Origin: Apteryx mantelli
Lineage: Eukaryota > Chordata > Aves > Apterygiformes > Apterygidae
Reading direction: 5' to 3'
NCBI RefSeq assembly: GCF_036417845.1
Contig: NC_089978.1
Span: forward strand, 136,642,288-136,706,287
DNA length: 64,000 nucleotides
Notes under the pieces: generated by a model
What the model saw: the letters and a program-made list of their open reading frames with translations, nothing else
Database searches by the model: none
What the model was told of the DNA's origin: nothing
Shown: in pieces, positions 1 to 12,600 of the stretch
How the letters are laid out: each line of letters opens with the position of its first letter
Numbering within the stretch: position 1 is the first letter of the stretch
Translations under genes and position numbers: made by a program

Positions 1-3000
1 GGAAAAAGTGCTTCTGTTTCATTTCAAAGTTCATAAGCAGAGTGTGTTTGGGGAAAAAAAGTCAGACTGCCTGCTGAAGAGCATCCTCTGGGACAAGAGT
101 GTGGGAGTGACATGTTTTGAGGCTACATAGGGCCTTTTTACAGTGAGAAACACATGACCTGCTATTCCCCTCTGGTGGTGGAAATGGCAGAAACTGTAAC
201 TCAGTAAGCATTTGAACACAGCTACCTCTCTGCCATTTGCTTGTACTAAAAGGACATCAAATTAAGCCTTTAAGAACCACACTGTGGCTAAAGGGAAGAG
301 GGAAGAATCCAAGCAGAGAGGTCACATGGAAGGTTTTACCCAATATGCACAATCTCTGCTTGTTCCCTAGAGCTTTGCATAATCCTGGCTCCAATCTGTG
401 TTGTTAACAAGTCTTTCCTTGGGGAGACTATTCCATATTCCATCTGATGCATACTGATAGGAAGTGCTTCCTGAGATGAGTACATACAAGTATAGCACTC
501 CAGCATTCTGTGTGGCAGGTTGGCATGTAAGAAAGGGCTGGTAAAGAAAGAAGGGGCCCATCAAACCTTAGAAATCTGGTTTGGCTCATTAGCCTCCTGC
601 CCACCTGTTTTTTGACATTCTGCCTTTCCTGCCTGTGCAGGGAGGCACTGGGTTTTGTGCCAGTGAGTCCTTTGTCACAGTCTGCCTCTCCACTGCTAAC
701 AAAGGGCCACATCATCCTGTAATTCTCAGGTAATTGAGAGACTAGGTTGTTAATGGGAGTCAGAAGCTTTGTCCTTTTCCTGACCTGCTCCCCTAAAGTT
801 TCAAGAGAAAAGAAAACTATATTTTAATATGAATGAGAGTCTAATTTTTGTTATTCTTTCTTGACTGTCTTCCTTCCACAAACATGTCATCTCAGGTCCA
901 GACTGTGAGCTGTGACCAAGTCACAGGGGGGCAAGCTGTCTGGAGCCAAGAGTTGGGCTAGTACTGAGGGCTACAGGTCAGAAATGAAGTGTTTTCCTAA
1001 TTTTAACATGAGAGAGCTCAATATAGACAAATATCAAAGATGTCTGCTTGGAAGAAAAGCCAGACAAGTTCAAAAGAATAGAAGGGGCAGGTAGAAATCC
1101 TGTGTGCCCTCCCCTACCACACACACCTCTGACAGAGAATGATGGCTCCCAGGGAAACCTCCGGGGGGCAACAGGGCCTAGACCATGGTTCCATGTTCAC
1201 TAATACCAGGCCTCACCCTGCCGGCTCTCTGAGCAGTATGAACATGAGAAGGATGACACAGGGACACTCCATGACATGTCATAGTATTCACCAGAACACA
1301 AATAATCCATTTTTGAGCTAGCTGAAGAGGACAGAACAGCACCTAATCTATGTAAAATTTGAGACAACCAGTACAATGTTACCCTGCTGATTAAAATGAG
1401 TTTAGCATTGTTCTGAGGTAGGACCCAGTGGTACAAGCTCCAGAGCTGGATTTACAGTATCAGTCAGCCTCAGTGCTTTCCCAGCTCTGGCCTCTGTAAA
1501 CTGGTCTGCTTATACTACTTCAGTGCAAGTTTTGAGCTCCAGCTCTCTGAAGGCAGTAACCCTACTGACACTAACTCAGGATCCCTTTTAGGAGGAACTT
1601 TCTGCCTTTCTTGCATGGTCCTGCCTCATCTGTGCTGAGGCTAAGAGTGCTTTTCAATCTGATCTTTTATTCCTGCTGTTGAAGGACTATGGAAAGGGTT
1701 CATTAGGACATGCTTCATCCCAGTGAGTGATTCCATTCACTTCCATGCACTTAGTGAGGCAACATATGCTTACTCACCTGAGTAATGCTCCATAGCATTA
1801 GGCCCTTAAGGAATTGAGAACCGCAAACTTACTGCAGTAAGAGGGGAGAGAGACACACATCTTTGGGCTGAAAAACAAATTCCTGTTATTTGACCTTCTT
1901 GGGAAGAATAGCTAAATCTTCACTGGGGCTAGACTAGATCTGAACTAGGTAGCTATTCCAGCTGAAAACAGTTGCAAGAGAAACAGAATGAGTGGATACT
2001 TGTATGTGCTCTACAAATCATTCCCAGCAGATATTTTTAAAAGCACATCAGCTCTAGACATCCATGGGCAGCATATCCAGTTTGCAGGCTGATGGTGCCA
2101 CAGGGCAGAGGGTCCAGATCCAGCACCCTGGGGAACATCTCAAGTATCTACACCTCACTTCCTATGGCATCCTTTGTGCCAGTATGTTTTGCGGAGTTAC
2201 CTTCCCAAGACATTTTTATATGTATCATTTATTTGGGGGAAATAATAAGATGTCTTTTCCTTTTCCTTTTTCTGACTTTAGATGGTATGATTTTATACAT
2301 TCACAAAAGTCTTTTTTCTCACACAAAGACATTTAAAAAGATATGTTTGATGACCTGATTAGAGGTATGGTTGGGGAGAGGATAGCAAATTGTCCTCACT
2401 GGAGGTGGATATATGGAAAAGAAAAAAGCATTGGGAGGAGGGTGAAGCATAAAAAGGAAGGGAATGGAAGAAAAGTGAGGTGATAAAATTAAAAGGCAGA
2501 CAAAGACAATTAAAAAAAATAAAAAATAGAGGGGAAATGAAATCACTTTTATGCAGACTACAAAGCAAGTCTGTCTCTGTGAGGGAAACTGATCAATACC
2601 AAAAAATTATACACAAAGAGCAATTCTGCTGTGTTTCAAAACCGTTTCCCCACATAACTCCCCCGCTATGCATACACAAAATATCTCAAGTAGGGGAGGA
2701 GATATGTTGGTGGAGGCAGTGTTACTCTGGCTGTAAAATGCTAATCCTTTTGCCCTGGGTGTCCCTAGGCAAACCATGTCACCTCTGATGACTCAGTTCT
2801 GCAGTCTGTGAGATAGGCGAGAATGCTTTGTGGAGTCTTTTGGTGTTGGGAGGCACAGTCTCCAGCTAGGTGACTTTGTCAATAAACATTATCAGAAGAC
2901 TGTTTATTATTTTGTCTGATGCATGCTGCAGAGGCAAACACACAGAGCCTGCTAAGTTGTCATTGCCAAGAGACAATCTTCTATATGAATCAAATGCAAG

Positions 3001-4360
3001 TGCTTTTGTTTGTAAACACAGTTCCCCCGGTCCTGCACTCTTGCAGTCCAGGTGTTGACACATTCATATTTTTCTCCATCTTTACAATGGGCTATTTTTG
3101 ATGAGCTTGTACAATATCAAAAACAGCATCATCCAGGTATCCTTGGAGGCTGTATCAGTGCATGGACCACGCAGATTAATGGTCATCACCTCTGTACTCT
3201 ACTGCACAAATGTTTTTCACATCTGGCAGGGGATCTCTTTTAGTGCATGCATTAGCTAAGCCCACAACAGCAAGCAAACAGCCTAGAGGAAGCTGGGGCT
3301 ATCCAGGACATGACTGCAGGGGAAGCATCCTGGGGCAGTAGACAGGCCTGTGACACACCAGTACCAAACCAGTATGGTGATAGAAACAAGAAGCATGTGA
3401 AGGCTCTGGTTCCATATTTTATTCCTCTTGCCCAATTATAATTGCTTTCCCCTACATTCCTAATTGTCTCCCTGTCTGGATCCTGTCCAGATTCTAATTG
3501 AGAAACAAAGTCACCATTAATTAGGAGGTCAAAGGTGGGCCCAGCAAAGCCCCTCCAGGCAAGCAGCACTGCAAAGCAGCACTTTCAGCTGTGAGCTTAT
3601 AAAGGCATGCTCACTAGCCCCCCCACTCACACAGCATGCTGGTGAGAGTGGGCCTAGGGGTTACCTGATACCAGCTGGGGCTCATTTCTTATGATGACTC
3701 AGCTGGGGAGGAGGAGATATATGGATGCAAAGGAGGCCTGTGTCTACTGTCTCCAGAAGATTTTTAACAGAGTAATAGGGTTAGTACTTACTCCCCTTCT
3801 TTTTGTATACAGGTAGGTGCCTGTGTCATTTTTCTTCCCACTTGGTTGGGGAGGGAAAATCTGCTTGCTCTGTCATATGTTCCCTTTTCTACCTCTCCCA
3901 GGTGATTTTCCAGGTTTTGTAAATCCTGGGCTATAACAGCCTCCCATTAAACTTCTAATTTCCTTAAAGGAAGCAGCATTTTTTTTCTTCCTTCCCTAAG
4001 TGGATGTTAAAACCTGACTTTGAATGCTTATCCTATGTAGCTGAATTCCTTTAGAATCTGACCAGGTAATTCCTACCTTCCCTTGGTGTATAGCAGAAAG
4101 AAGCTAAATTTTTGTAAGCTATTATTTCTTCCAAGAACCAGAAAAATGGTAATAAATGACTGAGGAAAGAAGCTTGGAAAAGGAGAAGCGTTATTTCACT
4201 GTGGCCCTGCAAAACAGGCCTGTGTCTGTCTCAACCTTGGGCTAGACACTAGAGAAGCTATTCAAAGAGCAACTTGTCTTTCTTTTGAGCCCTTCTCCCT
4301 GCAATATGGACACTTCTCTAGAGTGCTGTTCTCCCCCTTCCTCCCCCCCCCCCCCGGCCC
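1..4360. other. Non-coding flank upstream of NANOG copy 1
   Basis: No open frame in this stretch exceeds about 105 codons, and none shows a recognisable protein motif or a splice-linked exon series. I see no tRNA, rRNA or strong repeat boundary. It ends in a pyrimidine-rich stretch with a run of 13 C at 4343-4355. It is best treated as intergenic DNA that may hold distal control elements of NANOG copy 1; I cannot point to any with confidence. Confidence 0.6.
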
Positions 4361-4368
4361 CCAGTCCG

Positions 4369-4500
4369 TATTCATTTGCGAGGAGGTGGAGTGCTTATCT
4401 GTTTGCAATGATGGTTGAGATCTGCAATGCAGACACGCATAGTCTCTGCGTGCCCCGAGGGCAGGGGTGTCTCTGGGTTCCCCTCCATTCTTTGCATTTG
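4369..4500 (+). promoter_or_regulatory. Cluster of octamer-like (POU factor) motifs upstream of NANOG copy 1
   Basis: Within 130 bp lie four near-matches to half of the POU octamer ATTTGCAT: ATTTGCG near 4374, TTTGCAAT near 4402, a TGCAATGC word near 4423, and CTTTGCAT at 4490-4497 (7 of 8). Mammalian Nanog genes have an Oct-Sox composite element just upstream of the start. No clear Sox half-site abuts any of these, so this is only a candidate POU-binding region about 450-580 bp upstream of the start codon. Short AT-rich words like these also arise by chance. Confidence 0.25.
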
Positions 4501-4760
4501 GGTGGGGAGCGGCGAGGAGGCAGAGGTGAGGAAGAAGAGTGTTAAACTTGGGGGGGAGGGGGGGTCTGCCTAGCCCTGTCCAACTCGCCAGACAGCTCTG
4601 CTCAGGCCTTTGCCCTGAGGTGAGAACACTCTTCCCTCCACCCCCAAGCAGGGAGGGCTGTGCCAGCACCAATGGCCTCGGCTCCATCGCGGCACCGAGA
4701 AGCCAAGCTGGGAAGCTGGCCCTGTGTCTCAGCCCTCCCCCGCTCCCTGAATACCCCAGA

Positions 4761-4880
4761 GCCCCTCCCCTCCAATCAACTGACTTTTAACATGATAATG
4801 GCCATGACAATCCCTTCTAACCAAGGCCGGGCTGGGGAGGCCATAAAGCATCCTCCTCACCTCCGGCTAATGGGGTATCT
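4761..4880 (+). promoter_or_regulatory. Core promoter of NANOG copy 1
   Basis: In order there is a C-rich GC/KLF-type box (CCCCTCCCC, 4762-4770), a CCAAT box (4772-4776), the word TTTAACATGA (4786-4795) and a TATA-like CATAAAG (4842-4848). The start codon is 105 bp further on. The same order of elements precedes the paralogue on the other strand, which argues that they are functional. From the TATA-like box I infer a transcription start near 4870-4880. No transcript data are available here. Confidence 0.55.
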
Positions 4881-4956
4881 GCATGCGGGCTACCTGCAGC
4901 AGGCGCGTCGCTTGCCAGCTCGCTGCCTCCTCGGGGCTGGGGGCTTCCGGCCATGA
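4870..4956 (+). promoter_or_regulatory. Possible 28-codon upstream ORF overlapping the NANOG copy 1 start
   Basis: An ATG at 4870 opens a 28-codon frame whose TGA (4954-4956) overlaps the NANOG start codon in the arrangement ATGA. A second upstream ATG at 4883 opens another frame that runs past the NANOG start, out of frame, to a TAG near 5046. If transcription starts upstream of 4870 these could reduce or gate translation of NANOG. If it starts at the position expected from the TATA-like box, the first upstream ATG would lie at or just outside the mRNA end. Confidence 0.3.
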
Positions 4957-5520
4957 GTGCCCACCTGGCCCTGCCGCCCTACCCGCCCTACCCCAGCGCG
5001 GTGAGGTATGGGGACTTTTACTGGCCCTCTCCAGGCAGCATGGATAGCGCGTCGGTGGAGGAAGTCCCCGCGGCAGACGCCCTCCCCTTCCCTGCAGCAG
5101 AGAAGACCCCTCGCCACCCAGGTAGGCGCCCTGGCCTGTTGACCCACGGGGCAGCGAGTCGGGGCCCTCTCGGCCGGGGGAAGATGGCACTGGGCTGGGG
5201 GGGGGGGGGGGAAGAGGTCCGAGGCAATAGTTCAGCTGGACATGAGGTGGCGAGCTCCTCAGCTATGCCGTGTGACACTACGGAGGGGGCGACGCCTGTG
5301 CCCTGTCTGCCGGCGGGTCCCTGCCCCGACGGCAGGTTGCGGGTCTCCTCCTGCTGCCGCTCCTGAGAGCTTGCGAGGGTGTCGATGGCCGTGGCTGCTG
5401 GGGCTTTAGTCGTCCCCCGGGTGGGAGCGGGCCGGGGGGCTGTCGGGCCCCTCCGCAGGGCCCAATGTGGCATCTGTGCGTGGACGAGACGGGGCGGGAT
5501 GTGAGACCTGCTCGCAAAGG
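4890..5520. other. CpG-rich island over exon 1 and intron 1 of NANOG copy 1
   Basis: CG dinucleotides are frequent from about 4890 to 5520 and scarce on either side. The stretch covers the 5' leader, exon 1 and most of intron 1, and includes a run of 15 G at 5197-5211 that may be unstable in sequencing. The high GC content also opens long spurious frames on both strands here, including a 186-codon antisense one. The paralogue's first exon has no such island. Confidence 0.6.
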
Positions 5521-7779
5521 AGGCGGCTGTGGGTGTCTCTGCTCTGTTTCCCCCGCAGGGGTGCATGTGTGCAGGCACTCAGCACAGCTGAGTTGTGCTG
5601 CCTACAGCTGTGAAGCCTGTGCACGTTCTCATGGCACCTGGAATGCTAAATCCTCATGTGAAAGCAGGCTTGGCTTTTTTGAAGATTTTGAGGCTTCTCT
5701 GTCTGACTCTGCTCACTCCAGTTATTTCCTTTCTCCTCAGATGTCTCTCCAGCTTCCTCCAGCTCTGGGACCCTCATTCAGTACACTCCAGATTCTGCCA
5801 CAAGCCCCACCACGGAAGACCCATCTCCACATCCCTCTTCCCAGAAGATCAAGGATGAAGGTGAAGGTGGGGTGAAGAAGGCCAAGAGCCGTACAGCCTT
5901 CTCCCAGGAGCAGCTGCAAACCCTGCACCAGCGGTTCCAGAGCCAGAAGTACCTCAGCCCCCAGCAGATCCGGGAGCTGGGCTCAGCCCTGGGGCTCACT
6001 TACAAGCAGGTGAACATCTTGCTCTGAGCACCTGAGTTGCAACCCTGGTCTGAAGTGATCTTGCAAGCACAACCAGGGTGGCTTGTGTTTTTTTGTTTGC
6101 TTTTTGTTTTTCCTTTTCTTAGACCCTGGAGGGATGGTTTCTCATTGCCTTATTTATGCCATTGCTTATGTGAGAGAGTGGTGGGTGTGAAAAGTTATGA
6201 CTCAGTCTTCCTCTTATGTTGGTTCCAGCACTATCTGCTGTGCAGGTGTTTGAAAGTACATACAAGAGCAGGGCTACGTGCAGAGTAAGTCAGGTTACTA
6301 TTCTGTCTGGATGTATGTTGTCTCTGATAAACATGAAAGGATGGCTACTTGCACTGCTATAGACCTGTTGCCTTTCTGAGTCAGAATGGCACCCTGTCTC
6401 CCTAGAAAGAGGGCAACAGTAACTGGTGTGTGACTCTGAAGGAGTGACTCATTCCTGCGTCAGCACTGATCTTGGTATAGCACTGAGATGTTGCTGCTGT
6501 ACAAGCTGCCTTTCTGCAGTTGTACTGCCTGACCTGTCTTTCAGGCAGGGCTTTTGATGAGTGATCATGAAAGATCCCATTGTGACCTGAGCAGTAAGAA
6601 TGTTAGTCTTAGTTTCAGCTCTGTGGTTCTACTGCTACCTGGGTCTGCTACATATTGTTGTGTACAATACTAGGAGCCAAGCAGTAACTGTATTATAACA
6701 GTAGGCAAAACATCTTTAAGGTATGTGGTAAGCTCTGAGTAAGAAAGAATTTCTAATGCCCTATGTTCTTCCCCCACCCCCATTGCTTTTCTAGGTGAAA
6801 ACATGGTTTCAGAACCAACGGATGAAGTTTAAACGCTGCCAGAAGGAAAGTCAATGGGTGGAAAAAGGAACATATCTACCACAGGTGAGAGAATTTCCTC
6901 CCAACAGTTAGGAGGGTTCTTCTGTGGGGTGAGAAGTGTGCCACATCCAACCTGCTAACACTTAACAATGTACAGGACTCCATATTACCAAGCCAGTTGT
7001 ATTTCTCATAGAAAGGCTTAAGGGCAGTGTCATTTTAAGCCTGCCATGGCAATTAAAATAGCTTTCTGTTTCCAGTCCATTTTAGTTAAAACCAGATAGA
7101 AAGCTAAATAGCCAAGAGGGCCAGCAAGGCTACTCTTGGTGGCTTTCTCCCTAGCCCAGTGCTCAAAGACCTGTTGGGCTAGGAATTAGTGATTAATGAT
7201 CTATCCATCTCTGCTATTACTAGTCTATAATGAAGACTAGTACAAAATAGATGCTATTGTTTCCATTTTTTTGGAGGGGGGAAAATAGGAACATGTCCAA
7301 AAGAACGGACTCAGTTGGTGTGGTGTTCTTTGTTACTGAGCACCCTTCTCTGTCTCTCCCAGAATGGGTTTCATCAGGCTGCGTACGTGGATATGACCCC
7401 TGCATTTCACCAGGGCTTCCCTGTTGGTGCCAGCAGAAACCATCATGCTGTGACCAACATCCACCAGGCTTACAGCAGTGGCCAGACATATGGGAATGGG
7501 CAAAGTCTGTACCCATTCATGGCTGTGGAGGATGATGGGTACTGTGGAAAAGGTGGGACAAGCTGCAATACCCAGCAAGCCATGGGTTTATTAAACCAGC
7601 AGATGAACTTCTATCATGGCTACCCTACCAATGTGGATTATGCCAGCCTGGAGTCAGATGAGACCTACAGCTTCCAGAACACCTCTGACAGCATCACACA
7701 GTTCTCAGGCTCTCCTGTACGGCATCAGTACCAGGCCCCTTGGCATTCCCTGGGGACCCAGAATGGTTATGAGTCTTAG
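4953..7779 (+). CDS. NANOG: NANOG homeobox transcription factor, copy 1 (canonical, 4 exons, 314 aa)
   Basis: NANOG is a nuclear homeodomain factor that maintains pluripotent and germ-line identity. CDS exons are 4953-5121, 5741-6009, 6795-6884 and 7363-7779. All introns are GT-AG and the joined frame stays open to TAG. The protein starts MSAHLALPPY, followed by a serine/proline-rich block (residues 57-100) with TPDSATSP, the type of S/TP cluster seen across NANOG proteins. The homeodomain is at 103-162: R5, F8, L16, F20, W48, F49, Q50 and N51 are all present, with the NANOG-type Q at position 52 (WFQNQRMKFKRC). The C-terminal exon is rich in Tyr, Phe, Gln and Asn, without mammalian-style Trp repeats, and ends GTQNGYES. 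Length is near that of avian NANOG (about 310 aa). The start has G at -3 and matches the paralogue's start. It lies convergent to copy 2 and near SLC2A3, as expected from mammalian synteny. Confidence 0.95.
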
Positions 7780-9610
7780 GCCCAAGTATTCTTTCTCCCT
7801 TTTCTGAGTGTTTTCTCATTAATTTCTACGGTCTTGATCCAGAGATCCAGTTTTGATTCCTTTCTCTTCTTCCCCCCTTCATCCCTACTCCCGTTCTGTT
7901 CATTGGTGGGGCAGAGCACCCTGCTGCCTTGGGCTCCTTTTCCTATTAAAGGCATCGGTCTGTGCATAGCTAACCCCTGGCAAGGGTGGTTTATGTTTGG
8001 ATACATGAAAATATTCATGGAGGGGAACGTACAATGCCACAGCAAGAAGCAGCAAAGGTGGGAAAGGTCCATGTCCACTGTCCAAGACCCACCTTCCTCT
8101 GCTGCCTCTTCAGCAGGTGATTTTTCCGATCCTTGCCTTGTGTGTCTTGCGGCAGAGCTTTTCTGGAGAAGAATTATCTGTCCTTCAGCATATTTCTGTT
8201 AGAAATGCCCTGTTGTAGCCCAGAATCTTCCCTGCTGTCTTGTCTATTTCTGTTGTGATTTCAGTCAACTGCCAGTAAGTTCTTCATCTGGGTCCTCTCC
8301 TCCCTCACTGAAGAGCTAAATGAGATCAGATGATCTCAGACAACTTGATCCAAAGTTAATCCTAGCTCCCCCTTCTAGTGGGGTCAGCGCCTGCCTGCCC
8401 CTGTCCTGCTGCCTTCCTGTGTAAATGGGGCAGCTGAGGGGAGGGAAGGAACACAGGAAAGAAAAGTGGGAGAGAGTAAGGCCCATATTTGACATAGAAA
8501 CTTTCTCTGTGGTACCCAAACCCGTTAACTTCTTGGTACCTGTTGGCTCGTTCAGAATGGTGTCTCTGGATTTGTTCTCACACAGTTTGGATCTTGCCCT
8601 TCCACATTTCTTTGCTGACTGTGTTGGCTTGTCCCCTCCTGCAATTTGCAGGAGAGGGTACCCTGAAGTGCCATTGCTGGAAGTGTGAGGAGTGGCTGTG
8701 TGTAGCCATCCTTTGAGTGATGAGAACAGTTTGCATATCAGTACATGAAGGTCCCCTAGCACTTCACAAACACTGCACCACTAGAATGCAGCTTTGCTGG
8801 AGTAGAGGAGGCAGCTAAGTAAAAGATTCGGTTATTTGATGTTTAATGTCACTTAACCTGGAATCTGGATATAGGAGGAGAAAATCCTGTGGGTCCCAAT
8901 AAGGTCAGCATCCTAGGGGCTAGAGCAGGATGGTTCCCTACTCTCTTGTCTCTCATCCCAGTTTTAAAGAGTGTAAGCTAGTAGGATTTTCATCCCTTCC
9001 CCAGGACTTAGTTGGGTCTCTTCTATATTCTTCTATTGAAAAGGGCGCTGGCTACCTAATCTGACATCAGTATGCAAGTTCTGGGGAAGGTGAGAAGCTT
9101 AGAGAACCTGTTTAGACAAAGTGAGGAAAAACTCCAATTAAAAAAAAAATAATAAAAATTTAAGAGACTAATCATCCCTGCCAGTATTGAGAAACTAGAA
9201 GTTGGCTCCAGCCTGTGTGTGAAACTGACTTTTTAATGGGATGTGGAACTGCAGAGTCCAGTCTGCCACTGCCCAAGAATACAAAATGATGGTATGAGCC
9301 GTCAATAATGGTATGAGGTGGTAAAAGCATAAATATTTCTGTGATAGGGCGGGTTTGTTAATGCACAATTCTTACTGCAATCCTGTCCTCTAATACTTGC
9401 ACAAGGATTGTGTATTGTAGTTGAATTTTGACTGCAAAGGAGACAAGTTTACTGTTCTAGAATTGTTTTTCCTGCAGTGTATTTTGTATATTTTCTTGCA
9501 GTGATTTTGATCCTTGGTGTGTGTATGTGGTTTTTTATTACTTTGTTTCTGCCTAATGCTTTTACAAACTTGTCTGAATTGAAAATAAATGACTTTATTT
9601 TAATGCTGAA
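7780..9610 (+). other. 3' untranslated region of NANOG copy 1
   Basis: About 1.8 kb of non-coding sequence follows the stop codon and runs to an AATAAA at 9584-9589, followed within 25 bp by a GT-rich stretch (9610-9632) typical of a cleavage site. No earlier AATAAA in this strand is as well placed, so I take this as the transcript end. The short frames inside it have no recognisable content. Confidence 0.65.
9584..9589 (+). promoter_or_regulatory. Poly(A) signal of NANOG copy 1
   Basis: A canonical AATAAA is followed by a GT-rich downstream element (GTAGTGTGGCTGGCTTGT, about 9613-9630). It lies about 1.8 kb beyond the stop codon on the coding strand. Confidence 0.65.
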
Positions 9611-9632
9611 ATAGTAGTGTGGCTGGCTTGTA

Positions 9633-12600
9633 TCCTTCATCAGAAAAGGCTTTCAAGGGAATTATTCTGCAGTTATTCTGCAGAAGTTTAAGAGTAGTAA
9701 TACTGAAGAAAGGGGGGGAAATGTAACCCTATTTTCTTCCTCCCAGAAGAGGCATGATCAAGCAGCTGTCTAAAGGGAGCAGGTGATAGACTTCCATCAG
9801 TCTTGTCTTTGATATGCAGGTACACTCCCTAATGCTATGTGCTCCCAAGGCTAGGCAACTAGACTGCTGGATTGCAGTGATGTACAGCCCTCTAAAATGC
9901 TTGCATTGGGCTTTGAACTGCAATGCTTCAAAATAATTGTTTGAGTCTTAAGAGGGGTACTTTGTTAAGATGAGAGCCTGACAAAAGCATCTTTTGAGAT
10001 TGTGTAGCCACTTGCTGCGCCTCCAGGTCACAGATGGTCTAGAAGTCCTGTCTCATATGAGATTGCAGCCCTGTGGGGAATTCCTGTGCTACCCTACTAC
10101 TGCTCAAATAGCAGCAGCTGTTTGTATGTAGATAACTGAATTCTCCTGTCATGCAGCTGTCTCTTGCATTCAAACATGCTTCCTTCCTTGCTTTGTCCCA
10201 AGACTGCATTTCTTTGCTCTTAACAGTTAAGCAACACTTAGAAGGTACTGAAACATAGAAGGCATTCACATTAGGGCTGAAGCATAGCATCAGCAGCCAG
10301 CAATTATCTTAGACCCACCAATCTCCCTTTCTACTCAGAGTTTTGGCTGGCTAATGACCCTTGTTTCCTTGGGTACCTGTTAGCTTGAAAACTTATGTAA
10401 TGTACCAGCAGCCCTCAATGGATGTTCCATTAGTACTGCTGTCCATGGAAACTAAGCAGTTGTCCGTACTCAAACACTAATGCTATTGTATCAGCGTAGC
10501 CAAGCTCCTGTTAAAGGCAATAGTTTCAGCTGGTAGAAAGAGTCTGTTCTTGTTTAATCCTAGGTTCCTTAAATCACACCAAAGCTTTTTGTCTGGCCTG
10601 AAAATGTAGCTCAATAGGCATGTGGGCTCCCACTGAGCACAGATGGCTAAACTGACAGCTGACTGCTCAGCTTCAAACTGACACAGTTTTTTACTGTACA
10701 GAACCAGTTTGTGTGGGTGCCTTACCTCAGCTATGCTAGGGCATGTCTGCTTTTCTTTTGCAGTACTGTCATGCTCTGTGCTTCCAAGGGATGAAGCTGA
10801 ATATGTGTAAGAAGATGAGGGAGTGGGAGGTTGAGCCTTTGTAGGAGGAAGAGGAAGTCTGAGGTGTCTATGCATAGGCTGCAAACCTTGAGTTGGAAAA
10901 AGTTATCTGGCCTGCAAATGGGGAAATGCCAGGTCCATGCTACTTCCTTTATTGCATAACAAAGATTCTTTCTCATCCTGTCAGTGTCTTGTGTTCCAGC
11001 CTCGGGTTGGCTGAACTGTTTTAACACTGATTGAAAAAACAAAAATGAACCATACACCTATAGAATTTCTAGCTACCAAAGCCTTGAGTCCTAGCTTTAA
11101 AATTAGTAGCTTCTACTTTTTTTCTAACCTCTCCCCCTTCCCCTTCTTTTTAAATGCAAATATAAGCTCTAAAGAAATACACAGGATGCACAGACCTTTA
11201 CAAAAAGATTGTAGAGATGCTTGCTACAGATTACCTGTGTTTGGTTGGTGTGTTTCTCTTCCATGTTTCTGTTGCTAGGGTGAGGAGGTGAGGTGCAGGT
11301 ATCCATAGCTCTACTGGAAGATGTCCTCCTCTCAAAACAGGTATTGTTGCCAAAATAGCCCTGAGATTGAGAGACCTTGTTCTACATGCTGTAGGAGAAG
11401 GTTTACAATAGTTTGTGTTACTGTCTCTGCCATGGGGGCATTCTGCAGTTGTGGAATGTTCCTGCCTGGGTACGTTATTCCTTTGGATTGTTCAGCGCTG
11501 TGTGCATGCAGGTTTGACAAGAACATGTAATTGTAGAGCCCAAGGGAGCATGTGAAGTGGCTGCTGGAATTTTGTCAAGTGGCCTGGGAAGGACTGCTAG
11601 TAGGTCAGGAAGAGTTTCTAGCAGCTATGGAATGAAGTAGGACTTAGCTCTTTTGCACTGCTGGAGTTCTTCTCTGTTATCTTGACGTGCCTGCATCATC
11701 TCAATGTGTAAAACATCTGCACAGGTAATTACAGCACTATTACCAAAACTGGTGGAGACACAACTAGTCCCACAAGACTTACAATGCCAAGATGGTTCAT
11801 ATCAGTTCCTTAAAGGAAGTAAGTGTGTGTCCACAAAAGTCTTTTCTTGCTGGGATACATTACACCTGTGCTAGGGCTGCTGCTTGCTGTGCTGTGTAAG
11901 ACTGATTTCTGCACACTACAAACATGATTTGCCTTACCAGCAAATCTTTTTAGGTATAGCTCCATCCTTAGGCTGGTATGAAGCTTTCTATATGTTGTAT
12001 AAAATGTGGGAATAAATCATCAACATTGCAGCTGATGTCATTACAGTTTGTCAATGCTGCAGGTGTAGTTCCAGTGGTGCAACAAATCCCGTCCAAATTG
12101 AACAAGGTGGATCTAGTACAAACTGTCTATATAGACCAAGTTTTATTCTCTAGGTAACTGAATCCCAGCCTTTGTTGTCCCATAGGCAAAATACCAAGTG
12201 AGTAGTGTGGTGCAAGCAACTTCATTCCTTGCTCTCAGTGTGGCCTGCAGCAATGTTTTACAAGGTACACACTTCTGAGTGGTCCATGAGCAAGGGCCCA
12301 CAGTTCCAGTTGTCTCTCCAAGGCAGATAATTATGTGATCTTTACTTGAATAGGTTCTCCCCAGAGGCATTTGTAAATGTTATATTTAGTCATCTAACTA
12401 CACTGTATGACTCAAAGGCTGAGCTAACAGAGCTTTGGAAATTTTCAGTAAAGCACTGCCACACATCTGCTTGTCCCACCCTCAGTGGCTAATAGTGTCT
12501 TTGTTGATACTGAGCAGTCAAAAGGCATGAGGGACCCAAAATGATGGCACTGGCATTAGAAGAAAAAAATGTGTTTTTCTTTTTTTTCTTGTAAGGGCCA

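Noticed and set aside
5018-5578. 186-codon antisense open frame over NANOG exon 1 and intron 1
   Set aside because: It lies in the CpG-rich island where stop codons are rare, is antisense to a real exon, and is rich in Pro, Arg and Ala with no domain.
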